Origin: Bretschneidera sinensis
Lineage: Eukaryota > Streptophyta > Magnoliopsida > Brassicales > Akaniaceae
Assembly: GCA_023935145.1 (NCBI GenBank)
Contig: CM043705.1
Coordinates: 60,494,584-60,558,583, forward strand
Length of the DNA stretch: 64,000 bases
Reading direction: 5' to 3'
Below, piece after piece: positions 46,679 to 59,726 of this stretch (the first letter of the stretch is position 1; the number at the start of each line of letters is the position of its first letter). Under the pieces are notes generated by a model that made no database searches, was not told the origin of the DNA, and worked only from the letters and a program-made list of their open reading frames with translations. The position numbers were made by a program, and so were the translations under genes.

Positions 46679-47265
46679 AATGCAGCCAAAACCAATTAAC
46701 AGAAGCACTCTCAGAAAGATCCGCTACGGCCTTTCGAAGCAACAAGAACTAGAAAACTAGATAAAACTAACTCATTGACAACCATTGTATAACTTCAATT
46801 CAACAACTTAAGCAAAATAAGGCAAAATAGCAAACAGAACTGTCCAAAGCATAGCAATTCTCTACGGAAAAAGATACAAACATCTATACTGCAACTATAC
46901 TAACATCCACAATCAGCACCCTAAGACCAAGTTCATACCAAAAATACCAACAATCCCGTGATAAGACAAAGATTTTTGAAAATAAAACGTTAATTAAACC
47001 AGCCAACAACTCCAAATTGTCACCAAGGCGGGTTGCCAAATAATACTAAGGGTTAGTTGGTAAATCAGAAGGTTGAGTTATAACTTAAGGCCAACAGTGT
47101 TATATCTCAAAAGCCAACATTTCCCACAATGACCCAACATCACTCATTTGAATGAGTGATACAAAGAAACATGCATCAAAACTAGAGTATAATCCAACAA
47201 CGATAAGAGTAAGTTAATTACTATTGTTAACTATCATACATAAAACCATCATATACGTAAGTGAA
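46679..47265. other. Non-coding CACTA interior
   Basis: Duplicate of 893-1479. No coding feature is visible. Confidence 0.45.
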
Positions 47266-48484
47266 CTTACCACAAATTGTCATGATGCTTCATCAATGAA
47301 AGTTTCATCCTTGCGTTTATGAGTTTCAGCAAAAAACTCTACGTGCCCGGGCTCATTTCCATGTTTCATCTCCTACCATTTATGAAAAGAGTTCAAACAA
47401 TTTCTCAATACACTACACCTCAAATGAAAGATTGGATGAATGAAGGAAATCAACTCATATATTCATCCCGTCTTCTTGCAAAACTCTTTAAACCAGTCGT
47501 GTGAGGACATTGTTGTCTTTCATGTGCCGCTATCCCTATAGTAAAATATTTCTACAACAATAATAAACCAATTGAATAATAAGTCATTATTAGAAAATAG
47601 AAACAATGAGAATCCAAATGAACATAATTATGAAAAAACAACCTCACTCTGCTCAGAGAACTAGTAGTTCACCAGTTGCTTCCATTGGTCTTGATCTACT
47701 CCTTTTGGAACATTATTGCTCAAAACTTGTTGTTTTGTTTTGTTCCTCACGTGGTCCCTTTTAAGCACATATCGGTAGTCCTTCCATTTTTTCCCTATCA
47801 TCCTCAATAAAATTTTGTCTATCGCCTCAATCATAGGGTAATGGAATTTCCTCTACCACAAAGAAAGGAAATCGATGTCAAATAAGTATTTTTGGTGTTA
47901 GGGATTATGCATGTACAACACCACAAAAACAAAAACAAACAAAAAAGAATTGGAAGAAAACCCGAAATTAAGTTGTTTTTACTTACCCGAATCAATAAAA
48001 CAATGTCTTTCTTGTAGTTAGAAGGGACTTTCTTCCAATCCGTGTAATTAAGTGGACAGAGGTTCCCTCTCTTTGCAACCTTGCCCAACCAACTACTTAA
48101 TATTTGGCCGCCTTTTTTAATAATTTGATTATGTGCATTGAAGTGGACCACAATTTTTTCCCCACATTCAAGGGACCACACTTGTGAGGTTCTCAGGACA
48201 CGTGTTTGTTTCCTCACCCTCCCTTCAGAATCTATACATTGAAAACATAAATTTTATAATTAGTATAACAATGTGATATCGAACTAGTTATAAAGAGAAT
48301 GTGTTATAAGACAAAAATTACCAATTATCTCATATTGTTCACTATCATTGTTTTCACTTTCCGTTGTTATTGGCTCAGTCTCAGAATCATTTTGCGAGTC
48401 ATGATCATCATCAAAGTGATACTCATGCTCATGGTTAATATCTTCTTGATGGTGTGAAGACTAAGCTAGAGACTGGTTTGACAT
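47266..48484 (-). pseudogene. TNPA-like protein (Transposase_24), copy 2
   Basis: Duplicate of 1480-2698 with the same exon blocks: acidic N-terminal exon near 48484-48321, NYTDWKKVPSNYKKDI in 48217-47987, IGKKWKDYRY near 47860-47670, and GNEPG(H/R)VEFFAETH near 47300. The early stop after MSNQSLA is shared with copy 1. The second stop of copy 1 in the acidic exon is absent here (Tyr). Confidence 0.8.
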
Positions 48485-48941
48485 GTTATCTCTGACTGAG
48501 GGAGGAATATATTTTGACCTAAACATCTTGCAATCTGTATACATAAAAACATAAAAAAGATTATATCTCACACTATCAAGAATGTATTAAAAGTTAACAA
48601 GAATTAGAAGAACCACACTTGAAATATAGGAATAGTCAAGGGCTCGCAGCAAATGCAGCAATCAATAACTTTAAAGTACCTGTGAACAAATGAATAAATT
48701 AGTGTTTCAAATAGGATTTAAAGAACAAGCAATAATCAATGATACAACTAAACATAAATTTACGACATTCTGAAGTAACATTCCACAAACTATAGGCAAA
48801 AAAGTTCAGGACTCTTGAACTGTGTGATACAAAGCAACAGTAACCCGATAGAATACAATAAAACATTACAAAACTCGTTGACACACATGTGTATCACATA
48901 AATGCACATCCAGATACAATTACATGGAAATGTACATAAAA
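48485..48941. other. Non-coding spacer between the CACTA genes
   Basis: Duplicate of 2699-3155. Nothing further is recognisable. Confidence 0.45.
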
Positions 48942-49541
48942 CTAGTTGGTATCTTCATCAATGTCCATCTTAGCCCAGGTTGAGATACAATCTAATTGAT
49001 CGTCTACCACTACATTAGAAGGCATGCACTGATTGTAAGTGTCATCATCCTCTTCTTGCATTTTTTCCCCCATTTCATATAGGTCCCTTGGCTTTGTGAT
49101 CACAACATGATACCATTCCTTTCTTGTTGGGTCTTGCTCATAAAACACTTGTTTCACTTGAGATGAAATAACGAACGTGTCATCCTTCAATAACTAACCA
49201 ATGTGTATGAACCTATTCAAGTTCACAAGAATGCACCCACTTGCATCTTCCTTTAAACCCCTGGGTGAATTAATATCCACCCAATCACAACAGAACAACA
49301 CAATCTTAAATGTCTCATAGTAATCCAACTCGATGATATCTTTGAGCACACCATAATACATTTTATCATCCGCTAAAACCATAACTCTCGAATTCTGAGA
49401 TCGTCTAAACCTCTCACGTTCCTTTGTGTGCAATTTAAAACTGTTGATGTTGAATCCATTAAATCTCCTAACAACATTATTCAGACCTCGAGCAAAGGCA
49501 ATTATTTCATATGAATAATTGTTATCTACCATCCATGGCAC
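48942..49541 (-). pseudogene. DUF4216 domain of the CACTA transposase, copy 2
   Basis: Same two open stretches and the same in-frame TAG as 3156-3755. It contains KMYYGVLKDIIELDYY and VKQVFYEQDP. One clear coding difference is VMVLADD here against VMVVADD. Confidence 0.85.
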
Positions 49542-49778
49542 CTAAATATTTTCTAACAATTAATATGAGACAACAACAGTCAATGTTTTATTGAAAACAC
49601 TTATAACATTCGAAGACAATTGTTATTATGCCTAACCTGTCTCATAAGCCACAAGAGAAATTTCTCAACCAACCACTTTTGTTTGAGACTTTGTATTGGT
49701 CGATTGGAATGGTTGGTTAGTCTTTGAGAAGCCAAAAATTCGCCGTAATAATTGATGTTTTTATCTAACTGTTAGCCA

Positions 49779-50076
49779 TCACAGTGATAACCACAGATAA
49801 TAACAACTCAATTTAAACACATGATTACTAAGTTCCTTTATTGATACTAACCTACAAAGGTCTGAAAGTTTATCATTATGGAGCAACACATAACGATGTG
49901 CTTGAGCCAATGACATGTCATTGAGCTCAACACTTACAATCTTTCCCATTATTCGTCTACCCGAGGAAAACATATATTCATCCGAATAATTTACAGTATC
50001 ATTGTTCCTTTGGGGGCAGTTGAATTTTGTCTCTACACCTTTGAAGTATTGTGAGAAATATGTTAGATACTCTTCC
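49779..50076 (-). pseudogene. TNP2 distal part, copy 2
   Basis: Duplicate of 3993-4290, cut at 50077 by the copia insertion. It resumes the TNP2 frame that stops at 53643. Confidence 0.75.
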
Positions 50077-50590
50077 TGTTGGTATTTGTCTAAAGTTTAA
50101 ACATGTCTAAATATGGTTCAAAGATGGTTAAAGTCTAAACCAAGGTTAGAGTATTAAAATAAAGCAAGTTAAAAGACTGAACACATGTGTGTGCATCACT
50201 TTGGAGCAAGGAAAGGGTAGGCGCACTAGTGTGCGCACTTCAGCACACAAGCAGGAAAAAGTGTGCGCACTGCTGGCACACAGAATAGAGACCCCCTGAC
50301 CCGCACCAGTGCCATGCCTCTCCCCACCAGTGCCTCGCTGTCCAGAATAGGCTGCAAGTGTCCTCTGACCAATGCCATGCCACCCCCTGTTGAGCGCCTA
50401 GGCGCTAGGCACACCAAAGCACACATGGACAGCATGCTTTAACCTCCTCTTGGGTGTGTGGGTGCAAGGTTAAAATGCACAGCACCATTTAGGATTGATG
50501 GAGGGCCATGGTTAAGTGGCAATCAAGATCTAAGGGTGGAGATTGACTCACAAGAATGGATAAGAAGTGGGTGCACTAAATAAGGGGTTA
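50077..50590 (+). repeat. Copia 5' LTR, truncated, copy 2
   Basis: Duplicate of 4291-4804 with the same junction into pol DNA. Confidence 0.85.
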
Positions 50591-52528
50591 TTTTTAAGGA
50601 ATCCTTAGAAAAGAAGGGCATGAAACTGATTATAAGTAGGGATGTTATTTTTAATGAATTATTATTTCCCTACTTGGAGAAAACTAACCCTGCAGGGGTC
50701 AGTCCGGAAGTTGTGGATCATCGCATCAATGAGAACTCGGTTTAGGTAGAGCAAATAAGGCAAGAGGGTTCGGACCAGGTAGAGCCCTTGGATGAAGGCT
50801 AAGCTCAAGAAACTCAAGAAGAGGCTGAACAAGAAAAGGTTGATGCAGTAAGTCAGAATGACTACCAGCTCACAAGAGACCAGGGAAGGAGGGTGGTTAG
50901 ACCACCTTTGAGATATAGGTTTGCGGATGCTAATGTAGCAGCTCCTTGGATAGAATGAGAGGTTGAACCAGAAACTTACATAGATGCCATGGAGTGTAAG
51001 GATTCGTCAAAGTGGTAGCTGGTTATGGAGGAAAAAATATATTCTTTGATGAAGAACAACTCTTGGGAGTTGGTGCCCAAACCTGAAAAACATAGAGTTG
51101 TGGATTATAAATGGCTCTACAAGATTAAAGAAGGGAATACTCCAGGGGATGAAGTTCGGTATAAAGCTAGGCTGGTGATGAAGGGGTTCACACAAAAAGA
51201 AGGCATAGATTTCACCGAAATCTTCTCACCGGTTGTGAAGTACAAGACGATACGGATGGTGTTAGCATTGGTGGTCCAATTTTATTGGGAAATTGAGCAA
51301 ATGGATGTGAAGACAGCATTCTTACACGGAGAGCTTGATGAGACCATTTTCATGAGGCAACCCGAAGGCTATGAGGAAGGAAGGCAAGGAGAGTTAGTGT
51401 GCAAATTGAAGAAATCTCTTTATGGCTTGAAGCAATCACCTCGGCAATAAATAAGAGGTTTGATTCCTTTGTAATCAGCTTAGGTTTCATGAGGAGCTAT
51501 TATGATTCATGCTTGTACTATAAGGGGCAGAAGGTTGAGGAAGTGGTGATCATCCTCATCTATGTTGATGATATGTTTCTGGTTAGGAGTAGTATAGAGA
51601 GGATAAAGAAACTAAAGGCTCAACTCAGTGAGGAGTTTGAGATGAAGGATCTTGGCCATGCACAGAAGATCCTTAGGATGTGTATCATTCGGGAAAGAGA
51701 GAGAAACATATTGAAGATCTCTCAAACTTCTTACATAGAGAATATGATATCTAAATTCTCTATGAAAGATAACAAACCAGTCAAGGTTCCCTTTGTTGGT
51801 CATTTCAAGTTCTCCAGCGATCAATGTCTAAGATCGTAGGCGGAAAAGAAAGAAATGGAGAAAGTCCCTTACTCTAGTGCAGTTGGTTCTGTTATGTTCA
51901 CCATAGTAAGCACTAGACCTGACATTGCTCATGCAATGAGTGTTCTCAGTAGGTTTATAGTAATCCCAAAAAGGAGCATTGGTTTGGGATGAAGTGGTTG
52001 CTGAGGTACTTGAAGGGAAGCCCAGAAGTAGGGCTGGTTTATGAGAGAGGTAAGTCCATCTGCCTTGAGGGTTTTGTGGATTCAGACTATGGAGCAGACC
52101 GGGATAAAAGGAGATCGATTACCTCCTACTTCTTTAACTTAAATGGATGTTGTGTAAGTTGGAAGGCTCAGTTGCAGCCAGTGGTAGCACTCTCAACAAC
52201 TGAGGCTGAGTACATAGCGGCTACGGAGGCCATTAAGGAAGCTATATGGTGCAAAGGGTTGCTGGAAGAGTTGAAGGTACTGGAGGAGCAGGTTGTGGTG
52301 TTTTCGGATAGTCGAAGTGCATTGCACTTATGTAAGAATCTGGTGTTCCATGAGAGGACAAAGCACATGGATGTTCGGTATCATTTCATTTTGGAAAATG
52401 TTGCGAAAGGATGCATCCATTTGGACAAGGTAGCCGTGGAAGAAAATCCTGCGGATTTGGGTACTAAAGTTCTACCTCTAAGTAAGTTCTATCATTGCCT
52501 TGGACTACTTAGGATTGAAGTTGGTTAA
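50591..52528 (+). pseudogene. Copia pol remnant, copy 2
   Basis: Same order as 4805-6743: RT first half (51025-51450), RT second half with LIYVDDMFL (about 51436-51839), and RNase H (51989-52528). RNase H is better kept than in copy 1: it stays open to the natural end PADLGTKVLPL...GLLRIEVG. The one-base loss between the RT halves is shared. A TAG replaces a Trp codon near 51016 (SSKW, TGG to TAG) in this copy only. Confidence 0.9.
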
Positions 52529-52609
52529 TTGATGACTCAAGATGATTTTGGATCCCGAAGCTCTCTACAAAAATGGTTCGGGTTTAAACACTTAGACAAA
52601 GGTAGAGAT

Positions 52610-53642
52610 TGTTGGTATTTTTCTAAGGTTGAAACATCTCTAAACATGGTTCAAAGATGGTTAAAGTCTAAACCAAGGTTGGAGTATTAAAATACAGCAA
52701 GTTAAAAGACTGCACACATGTGTGTACATCACTTTGGAGCAAGGAAATGGTAGGCGCACTAGTGTGCGCACTTCAGCACACAAGCAGGAAAAAGTGTGCG
52801 CACAGCTGTGTGAAGGGACAGCATCAGTGTGCGCCATGCCGCCCCTTCACCAGTGCTTAGGCGCATAGAATGGAGACCTCCTAACCAACACCAGTGCCAC
52901 ACCTCTCCCCACTAGCACCTCGCCATCCAGAATGGGCTGCAAGTGTGCTCTGCCCAGCGCCATGCAGCCCCCTGTTGAGCGCCTAGGCACTAGGCACACC
53001 AATGCACACATGGACAGCATGCTTTAACCTCCTCTTGAGTGTGTGGGTGCAAGGTTAAAATGCACAGTACCACTTAGGATTAATGGAGGGCCATGGTTAA
53101 GTGGCAATCAAGATCTAAGGGTGGAGATTGACTCACAAGAATGGACAAGAAGTGGGTGCACTATATAAGGGGTTACCTAGCTTCATTTTCTAGGTACAAC
53201 AAGAGAGAACAACACAAGTTTGTGATATACTTTGAGATCAATTATAATACAAGAGAGAATTATGTGAGAGTGAAAAAGATCAAACACAAGAGGGACTCAT
53301 TATAGTGAGGCTGGTTGTAAAGAGAGAGAAGTCTAGATTAGATAGAGAGCATTGTTAGTTCTTATCTTCTTCCTTTCTTCTCTTCTTGGTTTCTTCAAGA
53401 ACTTGAGCTTCTTGAAGAGGGTTGTTGTATTTGTAAAGAATTATTGATTTAGTGCAGAGAGTTCGGAGGAACTCACGGGGATGTAGGCACATTGTCGAAC
53501 CTCGATAACAATTGCTTGTCTTATTTCTTTCTTTGATTTTCGGTTCTTGTCTTTGATTGCTGTATTTCTTTCTACAAGTCATTCTAGACTTGGGTGTTTG
53601 GAAGATCACCACCTGGGCATCTTGTCAAGGTGATTTCCAACA
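52610..53642 (+). repeat. Copia 3' LTR, copy 2
   Basis: Duplicate of 6825-7856, TGTTGG to CCAACA, with the purine tract just before it. Confidence 0.88.
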
Positions 53643-55718
53643 CTTCTCCATTGTACCCTTCAGCAATTGACCCCTCGGGTCGACTTCTATTACGTACGTA
53701 AGATTTCAAGAGCACTAAATACCTTGCAAAGCCAAAATATTAAAGATAAATTGAGTAGCCAATAATAAAAAAAAAAAAAGTGCTCAAATTAGCTTTGAAC
53801 ATCTAACCTCTCAACAGGATACATTCACTTGTAGTGTACGGGACCACCAAGTCTAGCCTCGGAGGCTAAGTGAATGATAAAATGAACCATAATGGTAAAG
53901 AAACACGGGGGGGATATTTTCTCCAAATGGCAGAGTGTTAAAGCAACACATGACTCCAATATGTCAAGCTCATGGGGATCAAGGGCTTCAGAGCATAAAG
54001 CTTTGAAAAATGATGATAACTCATAAACAACTGCTACAACATGTCTAGGCAAAGATGCTCTTAAGGCAATAGGAGGATTTCTTGCATCAATATGTGACCG
54101 TCATGACTCTTTAAGTTTGATAGTTTACGATCCTTTAGGTTGACACATCTCAAGATGTTTGATGCATACCCATCAGGAACTTTAAGATTTGCCAAAACTG
54201 TCAAGAAATTCTGCTTCTCCGTCGAGGACATAGTGTAGCATGCTGGAGGCGAGTGCTCTTTTCCATTAGGAAGAACAACTAAATGGAGGTCTTTCCTAAT
54301 ACCAATTTCCTCGATATTGCGGCACACCTTTTTATTATCTTTAGTCTTACCATCTATATTCAATATTGTTCCAATCAAATTATCACATATGTTCTTCTCT
54401 ATATGCATCACATCTAAATTATGACGCAATATATTGTCTTTCTAATAAAGTAACTAAAAAAATACTTCTTTCTTTTCCATAATGTATCTCCAACTCCCTC
54501 ATCCATGGGAAGATCCTCATTATCAACATTTTCTAAGAAATCTTCCACACCCTTAAAAGGGTTATCAACTTCATCCACTAGTACTTACCCCGTAGAGGTA
54601 CCAACATCTTCTCTTGCCCTCTTCTTATAAGGCTTCGAGGTTTTGCTATAGATATAATTTCCACCCTTTTGTTGTCTTAAAACATCATGTCCAGATGGTG
54701 GAACAGGAGTAGATCCCAACTCTATGGTGCCATCAAACTAATCCTTTTGAAAACGAAACTCATGGTTTTCTACTAACCATCGACGATGACCCATATAGCA
54801 AAACTTTCCCCCGTGCTTTAACCATATAGAATGTGTAGATTCCCCACAACATGGACAAGTAACCCGCCCCTTGGTGCTCCAACCAGATAAGTTTGCATAT
54901 GCCGGAAAATCATTAATGGTCCAAAGAAGAGAAGCGCGCAGCTTAAAGATTTGATTGGTGGACGCATCAACACCATCCCATAATTGTTTCAACTCTTCCA
55001 TTAGAGGCTGCAAAAAGATATCAATATCATTACCGGGGCTTTTCTCATAAGGAATAACCATTGAAAGGAGGAAGGATGTTTGCTTCATGCAAAGCCACGG
55101 TGGCAAGTTATATGGGATCAAAAGAACGGGCCATGTACTATAAGTTGAACTCATTGTTCGAAAGGGATTGAACTCGTCACTAGCTAGGCCAAGCCTAACA
55201 CTCCGAGAATAAGCTGCAAAATCAGGATACAAAGTATCAAATTCATTCTAAGCTAATCCATCCACCGGGTGTCTTAAAATCCCATCCTTTGTCTGATCTT
55301 TATCATGCCATCTCATCAACGAAGCCGATTTAGATGACATATATATCCTCTTCAATCTCAGTATTAAAAAAAAATAATACAATGCTTTAGCTAGCTTTTT
55401 TCTTTTTCGATTGATTATCCATCTCATTCAATGGATCCTCATCATCAGCATTATTTCTGACCCACCATGGCACACCACAGGCATGACAAAATTCATCATT
55501 CACATGCTTACCCCAATACAGTCTGCAGTTATTAGGACAAACATGAATCTTCTCATAGCCAAGACCCAATCCTTTGATAATCTTCATGGCTTCATAATAA
55601 TTTGATGGCAATGGATCACACATCGAAAATGCCATGTTGATAAACTCAAGCAACATAGTCAGAGATTTACCAGACCACCTATTCAAACATTTGAGGTATA
55701 GTAGATATAACATTTGAG
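53643..55718 (-). pseudogene. CACTA TNP2 transposase, copy 2, N-terminally truncated
   Basis: Duplicate of 7857-9934: zinc-like block (55713-55387), Transposase_21 core (55232-54738), DVMHIEKNICDNLIG (54429-54061) and DUF4218 (54052-53825). It has the same Trp-to-TAG change after DGLA and the same abrupt loss of the N-terminus at the TBL junction. Amino-acid differences from copy 1 are few. Confidence 0.88.
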
Positions 55719-56625
55719 GTACTAAATTGTTTAGATGAATTCTTTTCTACATAGAATTAAATATTTTTTCGAGGGGAATTAGATGAATATTTTAATAAGA
55801 TAAGGGAAAATCTTTTAAAAATAGCAAAAATCACAGCATCAAATATTCAATAGGGATGACAACGAAGCGGGTTTGAACCACTACCGCCATCTTAGCTCAC
55901 ATACATATGGTAGGATTCAGTGCAACCTCTAGGAGGAGTTGGCCAGAAAAGCAAGAGTTCAATGTAAAATAAATTGATTGTTTAATTTGTAAAAGATTTG
56001 CAATTGTATAAGTAAATTCGAATTGTAATTCTGTGAAGAAAAGAAGATATCGATTTAATGTATTTAACTGCGTACAGAGTAGTACTGTCTTATCAACATA
56101 CAGTACCTTTTATTAGGAAGATCACTTGTTCATATAGAATAGTAAATTGTGTTGAAGACTGGCTTAATTTCAAAAACTACAAATAAATCCCGGTCAGTGT
56201 GAGGAAAAAGAAAACCTTGCTTCTTCAGGTCTTTCTTTCTCTCCATTGTGTTAACCTAGTAATTCTTGCTGAATGGAAGAAGCAACAATCGTGATTTTGC
56301 AACACAAATTCCTATATGGTTTGCTGACAGGACATAGCTGCTTTCAAATTATTTTTTTTATTTTAATGACACATACGTCACTAAAAAGAACAAAATAATT
56401 TTGTGGAAGAAGCAATTTCTGCTGCAGAAATAGCCTCTCCCATCTATTAATTTTTTTTCTTATTTTTGGTACTCTATTTAGCCACTAACTTGTACATGTA
56501 GGCCAGAATAAGATTTTATATAATTTAGTTAGATTTTGAATAGTTATTCATTAAGGAACAAGGTAGGAATTGCAAGTGTGTTTCACGTTATGCTTTCTTG
56601 TGGAAAACTTTGATTTGAAAATAAT
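55719..56625. repeat. TBL unit U7, 3' flank
   Basis: Starts at the unit edge ACTAAATTGTTTAGATG right after the TNP2 break. It follows the U2 type of flank rather than the U1 type. Non-coding. Confidence 0.65.
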
Positions 56626-59118
56626 CTAGTTCTGAAGTAGAGTTGCATATAGGAGTTCATTCCAGGTATCAGGAAGTCCGGGGAGACACCAATGGCTGAA
56701 GTCTGTTCCAAGGGATTCTACATGACCGTAGGACGAGGGGTGACCATCTTTCTTTAGTTGTGATAAGGTTGTCAAATTAAGCAAATGAACTTTCTTTTGC
56801 ATTGTACCTATTACTTTTTCTAGAATTGCTTCCGCTTTATGTAAACCTCCTGGATACTTAGACTCAAGCAATGGATGTGTTTCCCCTTTGCAAGTCTTCG
56901 CATTTTGATCCCCCCAATCTCTTGAACTGTGTTAAAAAAAAAGAAAGAAAAATATGAAGATATGTAACAAATACATATGACACTCTATAGAAATTTACTT
57001 ACTTGTGATGATCTGGAGAAACACCCTGGAAGAAGATTTTGGTTTTGGTAGTATCCACATTAGAATTTACCGATCTAGCCCACATATTCAATGCTTTCTC
57101 ATATGCAACCAAGCGATCCATGTCTTTGTATGTGGATTCCCCATCTTGAATAACATCCCATCTGTAAGGTTAATTTTTTTTTTTTTAGAATAGAAATATC
57201 ACATAAAAGCAAGGTTTTTAATTTTGATTTCAACAAAGATTTCGAGAGTAAAAGAAATACGGAAGTACAGATGAAAATTTCGATTTCAATTTGAAATTGT
57301 AAAAGGGTAAAAAATTCCATCATCAAGAATTAATTTGTTCAATTTCCAGAAATCGACAAAAAACATTCCTCGAAATATTACCTATCTATTCATGGAAATT
57401 GAAGGAATTTTCGAAATATCACACAAATTCAGAATTTTATTGGAAAATCCTGAGTTATTTGGTAAAACGATATGAAATGGTCAAGATGCATGGAAATTCG
57501 AAATTTCAACGAGATTGTGATCCTCGTATGCAAGGTCAGAGTGAACAACTCAGAAATCATGTGATGAACCACTGTAATGGAAAAGATACTGGTATATATA
57601 TAAGGTTCTATAAAACCAAAAGTAACTTCAACTAATATTTTTGAAGGATAGACACCTGAGATTGCGGTTCAAGGGAATCAATTGTCTTTTTTAATAGAAT
57701 TCAATCTATGAACACAAACATATGAAGAGGGTATATATGATTGATTGCACTTTTCAGTTAAAAAAAATCCTCAATATTTAGTGACACAAATCAAGTGTTA
57801 ATGAAAAACTTACGGTGTTTTGGATCCACTATGAAGCCACCAATGCCATGTATTGAAGATCGATGCATCGATTCCTTTCCATATTTCTCCATCGTTAATG
57901 GAATTAAGTTTTAAAATTCACCAACCTTTCTCCCTAACAACATCAACTAGCAGTGCATTGCGGGAGTACATTAACGAAACATTGTAGCTCTACAAAATGA
58001 AAAATGAAATTGAAGTGCGGTATGATATTTTAGTAATCGTAACAATTTAGTAAATGAGTGGTTAGTGGTTTTATTCTCCACTACATGAATTAAGGGTATC
58101 ATAGATAGATTTTGTTTTTCTTTTTATTAAAAAATGGTTTATGAGATTGATTCATCATTGGATGAATGTCACAACATCCATAATATTGACGTGACTCATT
58201 CAAATGATGCATTGAAATCTAAATATTCTCCCCAATTATTGAAGGGGACCTCTGAATTATTTTGATGACGAACTTTGTTCTTCTACGCACTGCCCCTCTC
58301 TTTTTTTGTAAAAAAAAAATTACCCTAACAAGAAAAGTGTAGTGTTCATCACCAAAGTTTAAACGAATACCAAATTTAACCTAAGATAATTTTGACAAAG
58401 TAATTCAAAGGAAAAATAAAATTCTCATACCGGGAAGCTAAATGTGGAGATACCTCTTTTCCTCGTTAAGGTATATTTAGCATGTGGTTCTGCTGTATGA
58501 AGCATGCATGTGAGTGACTGCCATTGATTAAGACCCATTGAATCCCCAATAAACATGATCCGTTTTCCTTTAAATCTCCTCAAGAAATCTTTCCCGTTAA
58601 ATCTGTTTATATATATAAATTGTCTTATAAGTCATGTAATTAATTATTAAATTAGTAAATGACTTTAGAGAGGAATATTAAGGTTGGTAAATATGTACGT
58701 ACTTTGGTAACGTGCATGAATTGGGCTTCCATCTGTACTTAAGATAATCTTTGTCTGGTCGACCATTTTTATGGCAATCAAATTGTTTTTCTGTAAAAGG
58801 GCAACTTTCTGAGCTGTAAAAAGGGTAAGAAGACGTAGTATCATTGTGATAATCCCAACTCCCCTCAAAATAATTACAATAATCAGTCATTTCATATCTA
58901 TATACTTCATAGCGGCGTTTTGTATTCCAAAGGGTTACTTTTATTTTGCACTTACGACAATCATAATCTATCCTATAGCCTTTCTTACATGGATAGCAAG
59001 GGTCGTCAGGTTTAAATTTGATCCTGTATTTCTTCCCCCATTCTTTGACTTCCTCTTTTCCCCCAAAAACTTCAAAAGCTATTGCACCAGCAAGAAATAT
59101 AGGAAGCCAAGAACCCAT
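56626..59118 (-). pseudogene. TBL copy U7, nearly intact, one nonsense codon
   Basis: Exons: 59118-58703, 58602-58431, 57989-57814, 57161-57003, 56926-56626. They total 1224 bp, 407 codons plus stop, with GT/AG at every border and consistent phases. Features are a hydrophobic N-terminal anchor ([16 protein letters not shown]), the PMR5N domain in exon 1, GDS with Ser near residue 160 in exon 2, FNTWHWW in exon 3, and DFSHWCLPG near residues 383-391 in exon 5. The Asp and His of DxxH are kept, but the Cys between them is Phe. Exon 3 has TGA at 57918-57920 (codon 220), where the other copies read CGA, and the codon before it is TGG where they read CGG. About 430 bp of upstream DNA are deleted at 59231. 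It is probably non-functional, unless the stop is an assembly or sequencing error. Confidence 0.86.
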
Positions 59119-59263
59119 TTTTTATCGTCAGTGTTTAAATATAAGACACAAAAATAATTAAGGAGATGGACTTATTACTACTAATTCATTTTGTTCATCA
59201 ACAACTCAAAGCCCGTTGATTAATTAACTCTTAAATACTGCTGTTCACTTTCTCCACTATGAA
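59119..59263. other. Remaining U7 upstream DNA
   Basis: Only about 145 bp are left of the upstream region. A deletion at about 59243 joins AAATACTGCTG to TTCACTTTCTCC, sites about 430 bp apart in U1. The G-box palindrome lies farther upstream than the gypsy-derived insertion and is not present here. Confidence 0.6.
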
Positions 59264-59676
59264 TGTCATATGACAGGTTGACTGCCTTGAACAGGCCACG
59301 GGCTCAGATCAGGCCGGAAAGACCCTACTTTGATTGGAAACGAGCCAATGAACAAAACTTGATTCTTTATAATCAGCCTCAACATTTTTAAGCCAAAAAA
59401 ACGACGTTTAGGCCCTCAAATTGGCAGTTTAATGTTTTTAGGAAACTATTTATTTTAATTATTTTAATTTCAGCCTTAATTTAGTTTTCCTATTTTGTTC
59501 TGACCTTATAAATAAGGTCTTAGGGTTTCGTAAACATTATTATTGAATTTGCATAATTTTAAATAAAACATCAGAGCTGTTTCTCTATATTGTTTTTTAG
59601 GGTTTTTCTTGTGTTACTCCCTGTGAACTATCTGTTTGACTGGCTTGCAGAATAATCACTATTCTGCCCGGTGTCA
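59264..59676 (+). repeat. 5' LTR of the gag-only element
   Basis: 413 bp, starting TGTCATATGACAGG and ending GGTGTCA. It contains TATAAATAAGG near 59506. Its partner at 61552 has equal length and moderate divergence. Confidence 0.85.
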
Positions 59677-59678
59677 GT

Positions 59679-59690
59679 TGGTATCAGAGC
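59679..59690 (+). other. Primer-binding site (initiator-Met tRNA)
   Basis: TGGTATCAGAGC, two bases after the 5' LTR. Confidence 0.9.
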
Positions 59691-59726
59691 TTCAGCGTTT
59701 TCCTAGGGCAAGATTTCATCAGGTCC

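Larger units (their letters stand above)
50077..53642 (+). mobile_element. Degenerate Ty1/copia, second copy of the same insertion
   Basis: Same boundaries in TNP2, same CTTCC/CTTCT flanks, same truncated 5' LTR (50077 to about 50590) and same internal deletion as 4291-7856. It was therefore copied with the host segment and is not a second insertion. The 3' LTR is 52610-53642. Confidence 0.9.
43887..55718 (-). mobile_element. CACTA (En/Spm-like) transposon, copy 2
   Basis: It has one true terminus, CACTACAAGTCAAAAGG at 43887, with subterminal repeats behind it. The minus-strand gene order is TNP2, DUF4216, TNPA exons and the TNPA C-terminal exon nearest this terminus. The opposite end is missing: at about 55718 TNP2 is cut and joined to TBL unit U7, at the same base as in copy 1. 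It carries the same copia insertion (50077-53642) and the same RPA1 fragment. From 45787 on it matches 1-9934 with a nearly constant offset, drifting by only two bases. Confidence 0.9.
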
